Source of the DNA: Bisbaumannia salifodinae
GTDB taxonomy: Bacteria > Pseudomonadota > Gammaproteobacteria > Pseudomonadales > Halomonadaceae
Direction: 5' to 3' (one strand)
Assembly (NCBI RefSeq): GCF_039522585.1
Contig: NZ_BAAADR010000001.1
DNA: 64,000 nucleotides
In this document: positions 1 through 7,870 of the stretch, in pieces
Numbering within the stretch: the first letter of the stretch is position 1
How the letters are laid out: the number at the start of each line of letters is the position of its first letter
Program-made: the position numbers and the translations under genes
The notes under the pieces: model-generated
Seen by the model: the letters and a program-made list of their open reading frames with translations, nothing else
Databases searched by the model: none
What the model was told of the DNA's origin: nothing

Positions 1-1290
1 GTCTCGGTGTTGATCTGCGTCGGCATGATCATCGGCGTGTGGATCGCCAGCGGCACCGTGCCGACCCTGATCTACTACGGCCTGACGATCCTCTCGCCGG
101 GCATCTTCCTGGCGGCGGCCATGCTGCTCTGCTCGATCGTCTCGCTGGCCCTCGGCACCTCCTGGGGCACGGTGGGCACGGTGGGCCTGGCCCTGATGGG
201 CATCGGCGCGGGCTTCGATATCCCCATGTACTGGACCGCCGGCGCGGTGGTCTCGGGCGCCTTCTTCGGCGACAAGGTCTCGCCGCTGTCGGATACCACC
301 AACCTCGCCCCGGCGGTCACCGGCACGGACGTCTTCTCGCATATCAAGAACATGATGCCGACGACGATCCCGGCGATGCTGATCGCCTTCGTCATCTACC
401 TGGTGGCGGGCTTTACCCTGATCGACGACGGCAACGCCTCCTTCGAGCGGATCGAGGCCATCACCGCCGCCCTGCAGGCGAACTTCACCATCTCGGCCTG
501 GCTGCTGCTGCCGGCGGTGCTGGTCATCGCGCTGGCGGTCAAGCGCATGCCGCCCATTCCCTCGCTGTTCGCCGGCGCCCTGGCCGGGGCGGCCACCGCC
601 ATGCTCGTGCAGGGGGTCGGCGTGCACGACGTGCTGACCTATGCCAACAGCGGCTATTCGATTGACACCGGCGTCGCCGCCATCGACAGCCTGCTCAACC
701 GCGGCGGCATCCAGTCGATGATGTGGACCATCTCGCTGGTGCTGATCGCGCTGGGCTTCGGCGGCGCACTGGAGAAGACCGGCTGCCTGGCGGCGATCAT
801 CCGCGCCATCATGACCAAGGTGCGTAGCTTCAAGGGCGTGCAGACCTCGGCGGTGTTGACCTCGGTGTCCACCAACCTGGTCGCCGGCGACCCCTACCTG
901 TCCATTGCCCTGCCCGGCCGCATGTACGCGCCGACCTATCGGGGCATGGGCTACTCGACCCTGAACCTGTCCCGCGCCATCGAGGAAGGCGGGACCCTGA
1001 TCTCGCCACTGATTCCCTGGAACGCCGGCGGGGCCTTCGTGATCAGCGCCCTGGCGCTGGGCATCTCCGACGGCAATGTCGAGAACCTGCTGTATATCCC
1101 GCTGGCCTTCGCCTGCTGGCTGTCCCCGGTGATCGGCCTGATCTATGCCCAGGTCGGCCTCTTCTCGCCCAAGGCCAGCGACGCGGAGCGGCAACTCTGG
1201 CAGGAGCAGGGCGAAGCCATCGCCACCGACCTGGGCGCCGCCGGCCCGGCCGGCGACACCCCCGCCGTCAGCCCGCGCCCCTCGAGCTGA
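1..1290 (+). CDS. nhaC: NhaC-family Na+/H+ antiporter, 5' truncated by window edge
   Basis: Integral inner-membrane antiporter expected to exchange cytoplasmic Na+ for H+. The reading frame is open from base 1, so the start codon lies outside the window and about 429 residues remain. Visible signs are many hydrophobic helices and the NhaC-type motif with GDKVSPLSDTTNLAP near residue 90, plus the SxxTNLVAGDPYLSIALPG stretch near residue 290. The tail after about residue 400 is soluble and rich in Ala, Gly and Pro. A strong hairpin terminator follows the stop at once. Family assignment is firm. Which ion it prefers (some NhaC homologues exchange malate/lactate or other substrates) cannot be read from sequence. 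Confidence 0.85.
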   Translation, partial: VSVLICVGMIIGVWIASGTVPTLIYYGLTILSPGIFLAAAMLLCSIVSLALGTSWGTVGTVGLALMGIGAGFDIPMYWTAGAVVSGAFFGDKVSPLSDTTNLAPAVTGTDVFSHIKNMMPTTIPAMLIAFVIYLVAGFTLIDDGNASFERIEAITAALQANFTISAWLLLPAVLVIALAVKRMPPIPSLFAGALAGAATAMLVQGVGVHDVLTYANSGYSIDTGVAAIDSLLNRGGIQSMMWTISLVLIALGFGGALEKTGCLAAIIRAIMTKVRSFKGVQTSAVLTSVSTNLVAGDPYLSIALPGRMYAPTYRGMGYSTLNLSRAIEEGGTLISPLIPWNAGGAFVISALALGISDGNVENLLYIPLAFACWLSPVIGLIYAQVGLFSPKASDAERQLWQEQGEAIATDLGAAGPAGDTPAVSPRPSS

Positions 1291-1319
1291 CCCCCAACCC
1301 GCCCCAGACGGGGCCACGA

Positions 1320-1360
1320 AACCAAGAAGCCCAGCGGCCTGGCCGCTGGGCTTCTTGGTT
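1320..1360 (+). terminator. Hairpin terminator after nhaC
   Basis: A perfect 18-bp stem (1320-1337 with 1343-1360) with a 5-base loop starts 29 bases after the nhaC stop. Its 3' arm ends in TTCTTGGTT followed by GTTAT, so the U-tract is imperfect. It separates nhaC from the following REP block. Confidence 0.8.
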
Positions 1361-1378
1361 GTTATATGGGCTATATAG

Positions 1379-1685
1379 CCACGGTCCGACGTCTCGGCGA
1401 TTCGCCCGAAGGGCGATCCGGGTTATCACCAGGGGCGACTGCATCGCCCAATCGTCCGGCAGAGCCGGACTCCCACAACCCCAGTGGCCACCCAGCCTAA
1501 TGTGGGAGCGCGGATTTCGACGGTCCGACGCTTCGGCGATTCGCCCGAAGGGCGATCCGGGGTATCACCAGGGGCGACTGCGTCGCCCAATCGTCCGGCA
1601 GAGCCGGACTCCCACAACCCCAGTGGCCACCCAGCCTAGTGTGGGAGCTCGGCTGTGCCGCGCGATATCGCCCGAAGGGCGATTG
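1379..1685. repeat. REP/REPIN block A (tandem, about two and a half units)
   Basis: It holds two near-identical copies of an arm reading, on this strand, GGGCGACTGCGTCGCCC, then CCAATCGTCCGGCAGAGCC, then GGACTCCCACAA (near 1434-1480 and 1564-1617). They are separated by opposite-facing arms ending in CGCCCGAAGGGCGAT. The spacer contains the recurring words CAGTGGCCACCCAGCCTA. The block runs to within a few bases of the hglS stop codon. Same family as the blocks at 12.4, 21.2, 24.6, 31.5 and 45.4 kb. Confidence 0.9.
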
Positions 1686-1688
1686 GCT

Positions 1689-3044
1689 TTAGGCCAAAGC
1701 CTCCAGTACCCGTCGCCGGGAGGCTTCCTGGCGCTCGGCGTAGAGCGCCAGCTCGTCGGTGACCGGGGCGCCGAGGGCCGCCTCGAAGGCGTCGCGATTG
1801 GCGTTGCCGGCATAGGCCTGGTTCTCGCCGCCGCCCAGGTTGGACTGGAAGATGCCCGCGGCGCTCACCGGCAGGAAGTCCTCGTAGGTGATCGGCTGAG
1901 CCACCACCAGGCCGCGCTCGATCAGCGCCTCCAGGTCGGCGCCGGCCTGCTGGCCGGCCTTTTCCCCCGCCTCACTCAGGCGGTAATGGAAGAAGGCCAA
2001 CTCCTGGCGGCGCAGCTCGTCATCGCCGTCGGGGAAGTCGGCGAAGACCTCGCCCAGCACCCGCTGGTGCGCCTCGTTGGCGAGCCCACTGGCCTGGCGG
2101 CGAGCCTCGTTCAGCAGCCGGTCGTAGAGGGCGCGCCCCTTGGCGGTGAGCGCCATGCCGCGCTGCTCGATCTCGCCGAAGCGGGCGGTATGGGTACCCT
2201 GCTGCTCGCCGGCGAAGCGGATCGACTCCTCCAGCGCCTTGAAGCTGGTCTGGCGCAACAGGATCGGGCAGTCGCGACGGGGCGGGCCCTCGATCACCGC
2301 CTTGGGATCCATGCCCGCCGCCGGCATGCGCCGCTGCACCTCGTCGATATCCAGGGTGCGCGGGGTCAGGTGGTTGATATGCGGGCCACGGAAGCAGACC
2401 ACATCGGCGATCAGGCGGTGCTCGTCGTGAAGATCCTGGTAGGTGGCCAGGTCGACGGTGGCCTCCCGATGCCAGCGGAAGGTCTCCAGGGCCTCGGCGA
2501 CGAAGCGCTCGGCGTCGTCCTCGTTCAGCCCGCCCTGGGTCTCGCTGCGCGCGATCAGCTCGCGCACCCCGGGGGTGAAGATATCGCGCCGGGCAAGGAT
2601 CTCCTCGGCGCGCTGGCGCAGTGCCGGGTTCTCGATCAGCTCCAGGCGCAGCAGCGAGGTGAAGATACGGAAGGGGTTACGGGCCAGGGCGGCGTCCTCG
2701 ATGGGACGGAAGGCGGTGGAGTGCACCGGTACGCCGGCCTCGGAGAGGTCATAGTAGCCCACCGGGTGCATGCCCATCACCGCGAAGAGGCGGCGCAGCA
2801 TGGCCAGCTCCTCGGCACTACCGACGCGGATGGCGCCATGGCGCTCGACACCGAGGCGCGCCAGCTCGTCATGGGCGCCGAGCCGCTCGGCCAGGGCCGG
2901 ATCCTTGTCCAGGGTCTCCCGATTGACCGTCTCCACCAGCTCGAGCAGGGTCGAGTACTGGGGCACCTCGGCCTGGTACATGGCCGACATGGCCTGGGAG
3001 AAGCGATCGCGAATCTCGTCCGGGGAAAGAACGTCTGTGTTCAT
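1689..3044 (-). CDS. hglS: 2-oxoadipate dioxygenase/decarboxylase (DUF1338, HglS/YdcJ family)
   Basis: Predicted cytoplasmic Fe(II) enzyme that converts 2-oxoadipate to D-2-hydroxyglutarate, the HglS step of D-lysine catabolism known from Pseudomonas putida. DUF1338 signatures are visible over the full length: ERHGAIRVG near residue 69 with a probable metal-binding His, YYDLSEAGVPVHSTAFRP near residue 97, and GPHINHLTPRTLDID in the middle. I chose the ATG at 3044 (451 residues). The frame stays open to a TTG at 3065, but that codon has no Shine-Dalgarno. The gene is read after the class III aminotransferase on the same strand, 75 bases away, so the two probably form one unit. No sign of truncation. 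Confidence 0.85.
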   Translation of the reverse strand: MNTDVLSPDEIRDRFSQAMSAMYQAEVPQYSTLLELVETVNRETLDKDPALAERLGAHDELARLGVERHGAIRVGSAEELAMLRRLFAVMGMHPVGYYDLSEAGVPVHSTAFRPIEDAALARNPFRIFTSLLRLELIENPALRQRAEEILARRDIFTPGVRELIARSETQGGLNEDDAERFVAEALETFRWHREATVDLATYQDLHDEHRLIADVVCFRGPHINHLTPRTLDIDEVQRRMPAAGMDPKAVIEGPPRRDCPILLRQTSFKALEESIRFAGEQQGTHTARFGEIEQRGMALTAKGRALYDRLLNEARRQASGLANEAHQRVLGEVFADFPDGDDELRRQELAFFHYRLSEAGEKAGQQAGADLEALIERGLVVAQPITYEDFLPVSAAGIFQSNLGGGENQAYAGNANRDAFEAALGAPVTDELALYAERQEASRRRVLEALA

Positions 3045-3119
3045 GGCTCGTGTCTCGTGGTTCAAGAGAGGGGGGTTATCATCAGGGTAGCGGGAGGCGC
3101 TCGCCGTCCCGCCGTGAAA

Positions 3120-4373
3120 TCAGGCCGGCAGTGACGCCAGGGCCCGCTCGATCAGCGCCAGGCCCTCCTCCAGGATGGCCGGCTCGGCGGTCAGCGGCGG
3201 CAGCAGCCGCAGCACGTTGCGCTTACGGCCGCTGGGCATCAGCAGCACCCCGGCCTCGCGCCCAGCCTCGAGCAGGGCCGCCAGGTGCTCGGCCCCACTG
3301 GCGGCGGGCGTGTCCTCGAAGACCACCCCGCGCATGCCGCCGACCCCGGTCAGGGCGCCCAACATGGGGAAGCGGCCGCTCTCCCGCCAGCGCTGGTGGG
3401 CCTCGACCATCAGCGTCTCTTGTCGCTCGGCCCAGGCCGCCAGGCGCTCTTCCCGCATCACCTCCATGACCGCCAGGGCCGCGGCACAGGCCACCGCATT
3501 ACCGGAATAGGTGCCGCCCAGGCCACCCTTGACCAGGCTGTCCATGACCTCGGCGCGACCGGCCACGGCGGCCAGGGGCAGTCCCGCCGCCATGCTCTTG
3601 CCCATCAGCAGCAGGTCGGGCTCGATGCCCAGGTGAGTGAAGGCGAAGGGGCGGCCGGTGCGTCCGAAGCCGGACTGGATCTCGTCGCAGATCAGCAGGA
3701 TGCCGTGGCGATCACAGAGTTCGCGCAGGGCCCGGGCGAAGTCGGGGCAGAGCAGGCGGAAGCCGCCCTCCCCCTGCACCGGCTCGACGATAATGCAGGC
3801 CACCTCCTCGGCGGACACTTCCACTTCGAACAGGCGAGCCAGGGCACGCAGGGCCTCCTCGGCGGAGACCTCGCTATCGCGGCTGGGGAACGGCAGGTGA
3901 TAGACCGGCCCCGGCAGGCTGCCCAGCCCGACCTTGTAGGGCTTGACCTTGCCGTTGAGGTTGAGCGCCGCCAGGGTGCGCCCATGGAAGCCATCGTCGA
4001 AGGCGATCACCGCCTGACGTCCGGTGGCGCCCCGCGCCACCTTCAGGGCATTCTCGGTGGCCTCGGCGCCGCTGTTGGTGAGCATGCAGGAGAGCGGATA
4101 GGAGACCGGCACGAAGCGGTCCAGGGCTTCGGCCACCGCCAGGTAGCCACGATGCGGCAGGGCATTGAAGGCCGAGTGCATCAGGGTCTCCACCTGGGCC
4201 TTGACGGCCTCCACCACGGCGGGATGGCCGTGGCCCAGGTTGAGGACGCCGATGCCACCGATAAAGTCGATATAGCGCCGTCCGGCCTCGTCCCAGACCT
4301 CGGCGTTGCGGCCGCGCTCGATGCACAGGGGGTGGACGATGCCTAGCGAACGACTGATGTGGGGAAGGTCCAT
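3120..4373 (-). CDS. Class III PLP aminotransferase (GabT-like; candidate 2-aminoadipate or GABA transaminase)
   Basis: PLP-dependent omega-aminotransferase of 417 residues. Visible motifs are GGIGVLNLGHGHP near residue 40, the NSGAEATENALKVAR phosphate-binding segment near 100, ICDEIQSGFGRTG near 225, and LLLMGKSMAAGLPLAAV with the probable PLP lysine near 259. It is co-directional with and just upstream of hglS. This favours a role in making 2-oxoadipate from 2-aminoadipate, since P. putida uses a GabT-like class III enzyme for that step. Conversion of GABA to succinate semialdehyde is the main alternative and would also fit, because the operon at 37.7-43.3 kb produces GABA. Family certain, substrate inferred. 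Confidence 0.8.
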   Translation of the reverse strand: MDLPHISRSLGIVHPLCIERGRNAEVWDEAGRRYIDFIGGIGVLNLGHGHPAVVEAVKAQVETLMHSAFNALPHRGYLAVAEALDRFVPVSYPLSCMLTNSGAEATENALKVARGATGRQAVIAFDDGFHGRTLAALNLNGKVKPYKVGLGSLPGPVYHLPFPSRDSEVSAEEALRALARLFEVEVSAEEVACIIVEPVQGEGGFRLLCPDFARALRELCDRHGILLICDEIQSGFGRTGRPFAFTHLGIEPDLLLMGKSMAAGLPLAAVAGRAEVMDSLVKGGLGGTYSGNAVACAAALAVMEVMREERLAAWAERQETLMVEAHQRWRESGRFPMLGALTGVGGMRGVVFEDTPAASGAEHLAALLEAGREAGVLLMPSGRKRNVLRLLPPLTAEPAILEEGLALIERALASLPA

Positions 4374-4593
4374 AGCGGTGCCTGTCGCCTTGTTCCATGC
4401 CAGAAGGGATTGCTGGCTATGGAATCAGACGAGGCGGACGGGGTTCAAACGAAAAAAAGCGCCCTATACATTCCTTAATGGAATTCCAGGACCGTTTCAC
4501 CCCGGCCGACCCGATGACTTCAATCGTGCCATGAAGCCATGGAATGCATTGCTCCCCGAGTGTCCCGCCGGGACGCCCCCATGATATCGCGGC
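4374..4593. other. Intergenic gap upstream of the aminotransferase gene
   Basis: This 220-base gap separates the aminotransferase start from the end of the small lipoprotein gene, which is read the same way. It is AT-richer than its surroundings near 4450-4490 (GAAAAAAAGCGCCC, CATTCCTTAATGG), which would suit a promoter for the aminotransferase-hglS unit. I see no confident -35/-10 pair and no ORF. Confidence 0.4.
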
Positions 4594-4773
4594 CTAGCAG
4601 CGACCCTTCATGGCCTGCCCCGGCGGACAGAAGCCGCCACGGTGGCTGCGGTGATGGTGATGGCCACCACGGGAATCGATCTCGATCAGGGGTTCGGGGG
4701 TGATACGGGCCGGGGTATAGCTGCAGCCCGCCAGCAAGGCGGTGACGATCAGGGCCAGGGTCATGCGTGTCAT
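4594..4773 (-). CDS. Small lipoprotein, 59 residues
   Basis: An ORF starting ATG at 4773 with a GAGAGG Shine-Dalgarno a few bases upstream and ending TAG at 4594-4596. The product begins MTRMTLALIVTALLAGCSYT, a short secretion signal with lipobox LLAG|C at Cys17. It should therefore be lipidated and held in the membrane facing the periplasm. The mature part is only about 43 residues, contains a GGHHHHRSHRGG cluster at about 36-47, and ends FCPPGQAMKGRC with two further Cys. The His cluster could bind metal, but that is inference. I do not recognise a named family. The good RBS, signal and lipobox together make it a likely real gene. Confidence 0.7.
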   Translation of the reverse strand: MTRMTLALIVTALLAGCSYTPARITPEPLIEIDSRGGHHHHRSHRGGFCPPGQAMKGRC

Positions 4774-4919
4774 ATGGTGCCTCTCGAGGATAAACGGTTG
4801 CGTGTTATCCCCTTCGTTCCCGGCGCCGTCGGCTCATCCTTGCAAGGGGCCTCTAGCGGGCCGGCGACGACGCGGTCGGCAGTATACCCCAAGCGCCGGG
4901 GAATGGGCCAAGAACTCCC

Positions 4920-5030
4920 TCCCCCCGTCGATCGCCGGCTAAAGCCAGCTCCTACAGGGCGTGGGTTGCCACTGGGGTGGCAGGACCGGCTTCAGCAGGC
5001 GATCCGACGTCTCGGCGATGGAGGTGGCGG
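4920..5030. repeat. REP-like element, second variant (block E)
   Basis: Contains GATCGCCGGCTAAAGCCAGC followed by TCCTACAGGG, then a short spacer with GCCACTGGGGTGGC, then an inverted arm CCGGCTTCAGC-AGGCGATCCG. The CCAGCTCCTAC ending differs from the TCCCACA ending of the main family and is shared with the copy at 18.06 kb. It resembles known Pseudomonas REP arms in layout. Confidence 0.65.
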
Positions 5031-5156
5031 GAATGGTTGGGTAAGTCCCCAAGGCCTCGAAATCAAACCAAGGTCTAATTGCCAATATCTCCGAAAATCA
5101 AGCGAAAACGCGATATCAGGGTGGGAAATAGTGGCAATTCATTATAGGCCACATTT

Positions 5157-5223
5157 TGTATACATGAATTGTTGCCAGATGTTTGCCTGACCGCTTAGTC
5201 TAAGCGCCAATAATCTGTATACA
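5157..5223. promoter_or_regulatory. Paired TGTATACA palindromes upstream of the purine permease
   Basis: The 8-base palindrome TGTATACA occurs at 5157-5164 and again at 5216-5223, 59 bases centre to centre. The surroundings are also alike (TTTTGTATACAT and CTGTATACAAAA). Such GTATAC-centred palindromes are typical operators of GntR-type repressors (family knowledge). No regulator gene lies nearby, so the partner is unknown. The second copy also falls inside the structured leader described next, so it may be part of an RNA instead. Confidence 0.5.
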
Positions 5224-5250
5224 AAAAGCACGCAAGCGTTAGGCAAACCT
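5181..5250 (+). promoter_or_regulatory. Candidate SD-sequestering leader RNA for the NCS2 permease
   Basis: The 8-base segment GTTTGCCT (5181-5188) is perfectly complementary to AGGCAAAC (5241-5248), whose AGG is the only plausible Shine-Dalgarno for the ATG at 5251. Between them lies a second hairpin, CGCTTA-GTC-TAAGCG (5192-5206), and a long purine-rich joining strand containing TAATCTGTATACAAAAAGC. A two-helix fold with the ribosome site in the closing stem is what a translational riboswitch would show. The NMT1 (xanthine-I) class, known in Proteobacteria before purine transporters, is the natural comparison, but I cannot confirm its consensus from memory. Confidence 0.45.
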
Positions 5251-6633
5251 ATGACAACCACCACTACTGCGACACAGAACCCGGCACCCCGAAGCGCCTC
5301 GTTCTTCGACTTCTATGGCAAGCCTCCCCTGGCCAAAGCCATGCCGCTCTCGCTGCAGCACATCCTGGCGATGATCATGGGTACGGTCACCGTCCCCATC
5401 ATCGTGGTCGGGGCAGTGGGCGCCAGCCTCGAAGAGAAGATGTTCCTGATCCAGATATCACTGGTGTTCTCCGGCCTGGCCACCCTGCTGCAGCTCTATA
5501 CCCTGGGTCGACTGGGCGCCAGGCTGCCCACCATCTTCGGCGTGGGCTTCGCCTATGTCCCGACCCTCACCGCCATCGGCACCCAGTACGGTCTCGAGGG
5601 CATCCTCGGCGCCCAGGTCGTCGGCGGCATCGCCATGATGGTCACCGGGCTCTTTATCCAGCGCATTCGCCACCTCTTCCCGCCGGTGGTGGCCGGTACC
5701 GTGGTGCTGGTCATCGGCCTCTCCCTCTACGATATCGCCATCAACTACCTGGCCGGTGGCGTCGGCGCCCCCGACTACGGCGATATCAAGTACTGGGCCA
5801 TCGGCGGCATCACCCTGCTGGTGGTGCTGGGGGTCTCGCAATTCGCCAGCGGCTTCCTCAAGCTGGCCTCCATCATCTGCGGCCTGCTGGCCGGCTATGC
5901 CATCTCCATGGCGCTCGGCCTGGTGAACTTCGATGCGGTGCGCGACGCCCCCTGGATCAGCGCCCCCATGCCCCTGGCCTTCGGTCTCGAGTTCCACGCC
6001 GCCGCCATCATCTCCATGGTCATCATCTGCGTGATCAACTCGGTGCAGACCATCGGCGACCTCTCCGCCACCACCGTCGGCGGCATGAATCGCGAACTGG
6101 GCAAGAAGGAGCTGTTCGGCGGCCTGATGGGCAACGGCTTCACCACCATGGTGGGCTCCTTCTTCGGCGCCCTGCCCACCTCCACCTACAGCCAGAACGT
6201 CGGCATCGTGGCCATGACCAAGGTGATCAGCCGTTATGTGCTGGCCATCGCCGCCATCTTCATGGTGGTCGCCGGCCTGCTGCCCAAGTTCGGCGCCCTG
6301 ATGACCACCATCCCCTACCCGGTGCTGGGCGGTGCCACCATCCTGGTGTTCGGCATGATCACCATGACCGGCATCCAGTTGATCACCAAGGACGAGATGT
6401 CCGCCCGCAACATGACCATCGTCAGCCTGGCCCTGGCACTGAGCATGGGCGTCTATGCGGTACCCGACGCCATCGCGCAGTTCCCCGAGACCCTGCGCCT
6501 GGTGCTGGGTGGCTCGCCCATCGTGATTGCCGCCCTGGTGGCCTTCACCCTCAACCTGATCCTGCCGCGTCAGAGCCTGGCCGATGAGGAGGAGGAACGC
6601 CGCCAGATCGAGGCCAAGCTCAACGAAGAGTAA
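5251..6633 (+). CDS. NCS2-family nucleobase (xanthine/uracil-type) permease
   Basis: Inner-membrane symporter of 460 residues that should import a purine or uracil with H+ or Na+. Hydrophobic helices fill the protein. NCS2 signatures include PLSLQHILAMIMGTVTVPI near residue 32, FGVGFAYVPTLTAIG near 100, and the SxSQNVGIVAMTKVISRYV motif (here TYSQNVGIV) near 312, which belongs to the conserved NCS2 QNxGxxxxT-R signature region. Length is normal. The acidic Asp/Glu tail is cytoplasmic. Xanthine or uric acid is more likely than uracil by similarity to bacterial XanQ/UacT-like proteins, but substrate is inference. The structured leader and palindromes just upstream suggest purine-responsive control. 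Confidence 0.85.
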   Translation: MTTTTTATQNPAPRSASFFDFYGKPPLAKAMPLSLQHILAMIMGTVTVPIIVVGAVGASLEEKMFLIQISLVFSGLATLLQLYTLGRLGARLPTIFGVGFAYVPTLTAIGTQYGLEGILGAQVVGGIAMMVTGLFIQRIRHLFPPVVAGTVVLVIGLSLYDIAINYLAGGVGAPDYGDIKYWAIGGITLLVVLGVSQFASGFLKLASIICGLLAGYAISMALGLVNFDAVRDAPWISAPMPLAFGLEFHAAAIISMVIICVINSVQTIGDLSATTVGGMNRELGKKELFGGLMGNGFTTMVGSFFGALPTSTYSQNVGIVAMTKVISRYVLAIAAIFMVVAGLLPKFGALMTTIPYPVLGGATILVFGMITMTGIQLITKDEMSARNMTIVSLALALSMGVYAVPDAIAQFPETLRLVLGGSPIVIAALVAFTLNLILPRQSLADEEEERRQIEAKLNEE

Positions 6634-6655
6634 TTGCACCAGCATTCCGCCATGC

Positions 6656-6689
6656 CAACGCGGCCGCCGATGATTCGGCGGCCGCGTTG
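6656..6689. terminator. Bidirectional terminator between converging genes
   Basis: A perfect 15-bp stem (6656-6670 with 6675-6689) and 4-base loop, followed by TTGTTCT on the plus strand. It lies between the converging permease and CoA-binding protein genes and probably serves both. Confidence 0.85.
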
Positions 6690-6705
6690 TTGTTCTGCCG
6701 GGTGC

Positions 6706-7098
6706 CTAGCCTTTCAATCGCCGCAGCTCGATCAGGGTACAGCGATCCTCCACATAGGCGAGCCCCGCCGCCTCGGCGATACGTCGTGCCTCAACGCTGA
6801 CGATCCCCAGCTGCAGCCACAGGCAGCGCGCGCCGATGGCCACCGCCTGATGGGCGACCTCGGGGCAATGCTCGGAGCGGCGAAAGACATCCACCATATC
6901 CACCGGCTCGGGAAGATCGAGCAGGCTGGGATAGCAAGGCTCGCCCAGCACCTGCTCGTGCCGGGGATTCACCGGCAGGACGCGAAAGCCGCGTGCCTGG
7001 AGAAAGGCCGCCACCCGGTGGCTGGCCCGGGAGGGGTCGGCGGAGAGTCCCACCACGGCGATGGTATGGGTGTGCTGCCACAGCGTCGCGAAATCCAT
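6706..7098 (-). CDS. CoA-binding domain protein (YccU-like)
   Basis: A 130-residue cytoplasmic Rossmann-fold protein of the CoA_binding_2 family. The N-terminus shows HTIAVVGLSADPSRASHRVA, the dinucleotide/CoA-binding loop, then FRVLPVNPRHEQVLGEPCYPSL and VDMVDVFRRSEHCPEVA, all diagnostic of YccU-type proteins. Length matches the family. Such proteins resemble the CoA-ligase alpha N-domain but stand alone, and their physiological role is not established. It converges on the permease with a shared terminator. Confidence 0.85.
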   Translation of the reverse strand: MDFATLWQHTHTIAVVGLSADPSRASHRVAAFLQARGFRVLPVNPRHEQVLGEPCYPSLLDLPEPVDMVDVFRRSEHCPEVAHQAVAIGARCLWLQLGIVSVEARRIAEAAGLAYVEDRCTLIELRRLKG

Positions 7099-7224
7099 GT
7101 TCCCTACCCTAACGGCCCGTCTTGAATATTATCCGTCGCGGCTATCAGACTAGACGAACCTGGCCCTGGCCGCCCTGGGCTCCGAGCGCCCCCACCATCA
7201 TCGCCGCCAAAACAGATGATGGCT

Positions 7225-7779
7225 TCAATAAGCATGCTGACCAGTGCAGAGGAACCAGTGTTCCTGCTCTAGTGGCTCGCAAAAGAAATACCCCATCTCT
7301 GGGCGAGTGTTATTCCTCTCTCTGACAGCATCAGATAAAGAGGGGACCACTTCCTCTTCGATCCCTCCACCTGAACTGTAGGTAAAGTACCAGAATGGAT
7401 TGTAAGGGGTAAGAGGCCTATAGATTCTAAATGAGGCTCTATAGAAGCACCTTTCTCGACACCAGCGTAAAAATGTTGCCTTTTCAAAATCTACGTTAGC
7501 TTCTTCCAGGCTTGATATGATGGCTTCAGGAATTATTCCCTGTAGTGATACTGGCTCTACCTGTCCATTGCTTATCACGATCCGCTCTTCCGCACTCTGC
7601 AACATGATGTCGTGCATGGTTTCGACGACATCGCTCAGCCTAGGATCGAGGCGATAGGACATGGGAGCGAAGAGATAGTGTCGCCAGAGGAAAAAAGCGG
7701 CAATGATGGCCAGCGGGACCAGCACGATCTTGCGTCGATAGAGTGGCATTACCCGGTGCGCTCCCTGGCCCTCTGGCAT
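7225..7779 (-). CDS. Hypothetical single-pass membrane protein, paralogue 1 of a tandem pair
   Basis: I do not recognise a family. The frame gives 184 residues. An internal Met at residue 11 (base 7749), preceded by AGGGAG, is an alternative start. After a short basic N-terminus comes one membrane helix (IVLVPLAIIAAFFLW), so the rest is probably periplasmic. The mature domain holds a conserved opening (YRLDPRLSDVVETMHDIML), a CRERCF pair of Cys near the middle, and late Cys in FFCEPLEQEHWFLC. These could form disulfides. The next gene upstream is a close relative. Base composition in the C-terminal half is AT-richer than the surroundings, which may mean relaxed selection or recent arrival. 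Confidence 0.6.
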   Translation of the reverse strand: MPEGQGAHRVMPLYRRKIVLVPLAIIAAFFLWRHYLFAPMSYRLDPRLSDVVETMHDIMLQSAEERIVISNGQVEPVSLQGIIPEAIISSLEEANVDFEKATFLRWCRERCFYRASFRIYRPLTPYNPFWYFTYSSGGGIEEEVVPSLSDAVRERNNTRPEMGYFFCEPLEQEHWFLCTGQHAY

Positions 7780-7870
7780 TCATAGGGGGTATTGGCCCCC
7801 TAGCAGATCGGTACCAACCTTCTCAAGGCCGGCACCACCCACCATCGTCGCCGCCAAAATGGTAATGGCT

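Noticed and set aside
1359..3134. 591-codon open frame on the plus strand across the REP block and hglS
   Set aside because: It is antisense to the well-conserved hglS gene and its sequence is repetitive, Gly/Leu/Gln-rich translation of the opposite strand. High GC makes such shadows common.
3120..4373. Assignment as acetylornithine or succinylornithine aminotransferase
   Set aside because: Class III motifs fit, but length and opening sequence are closer to GabT-like enzymes, and no arginine synthesis genes are adjacent. Context with hglS is more informative.
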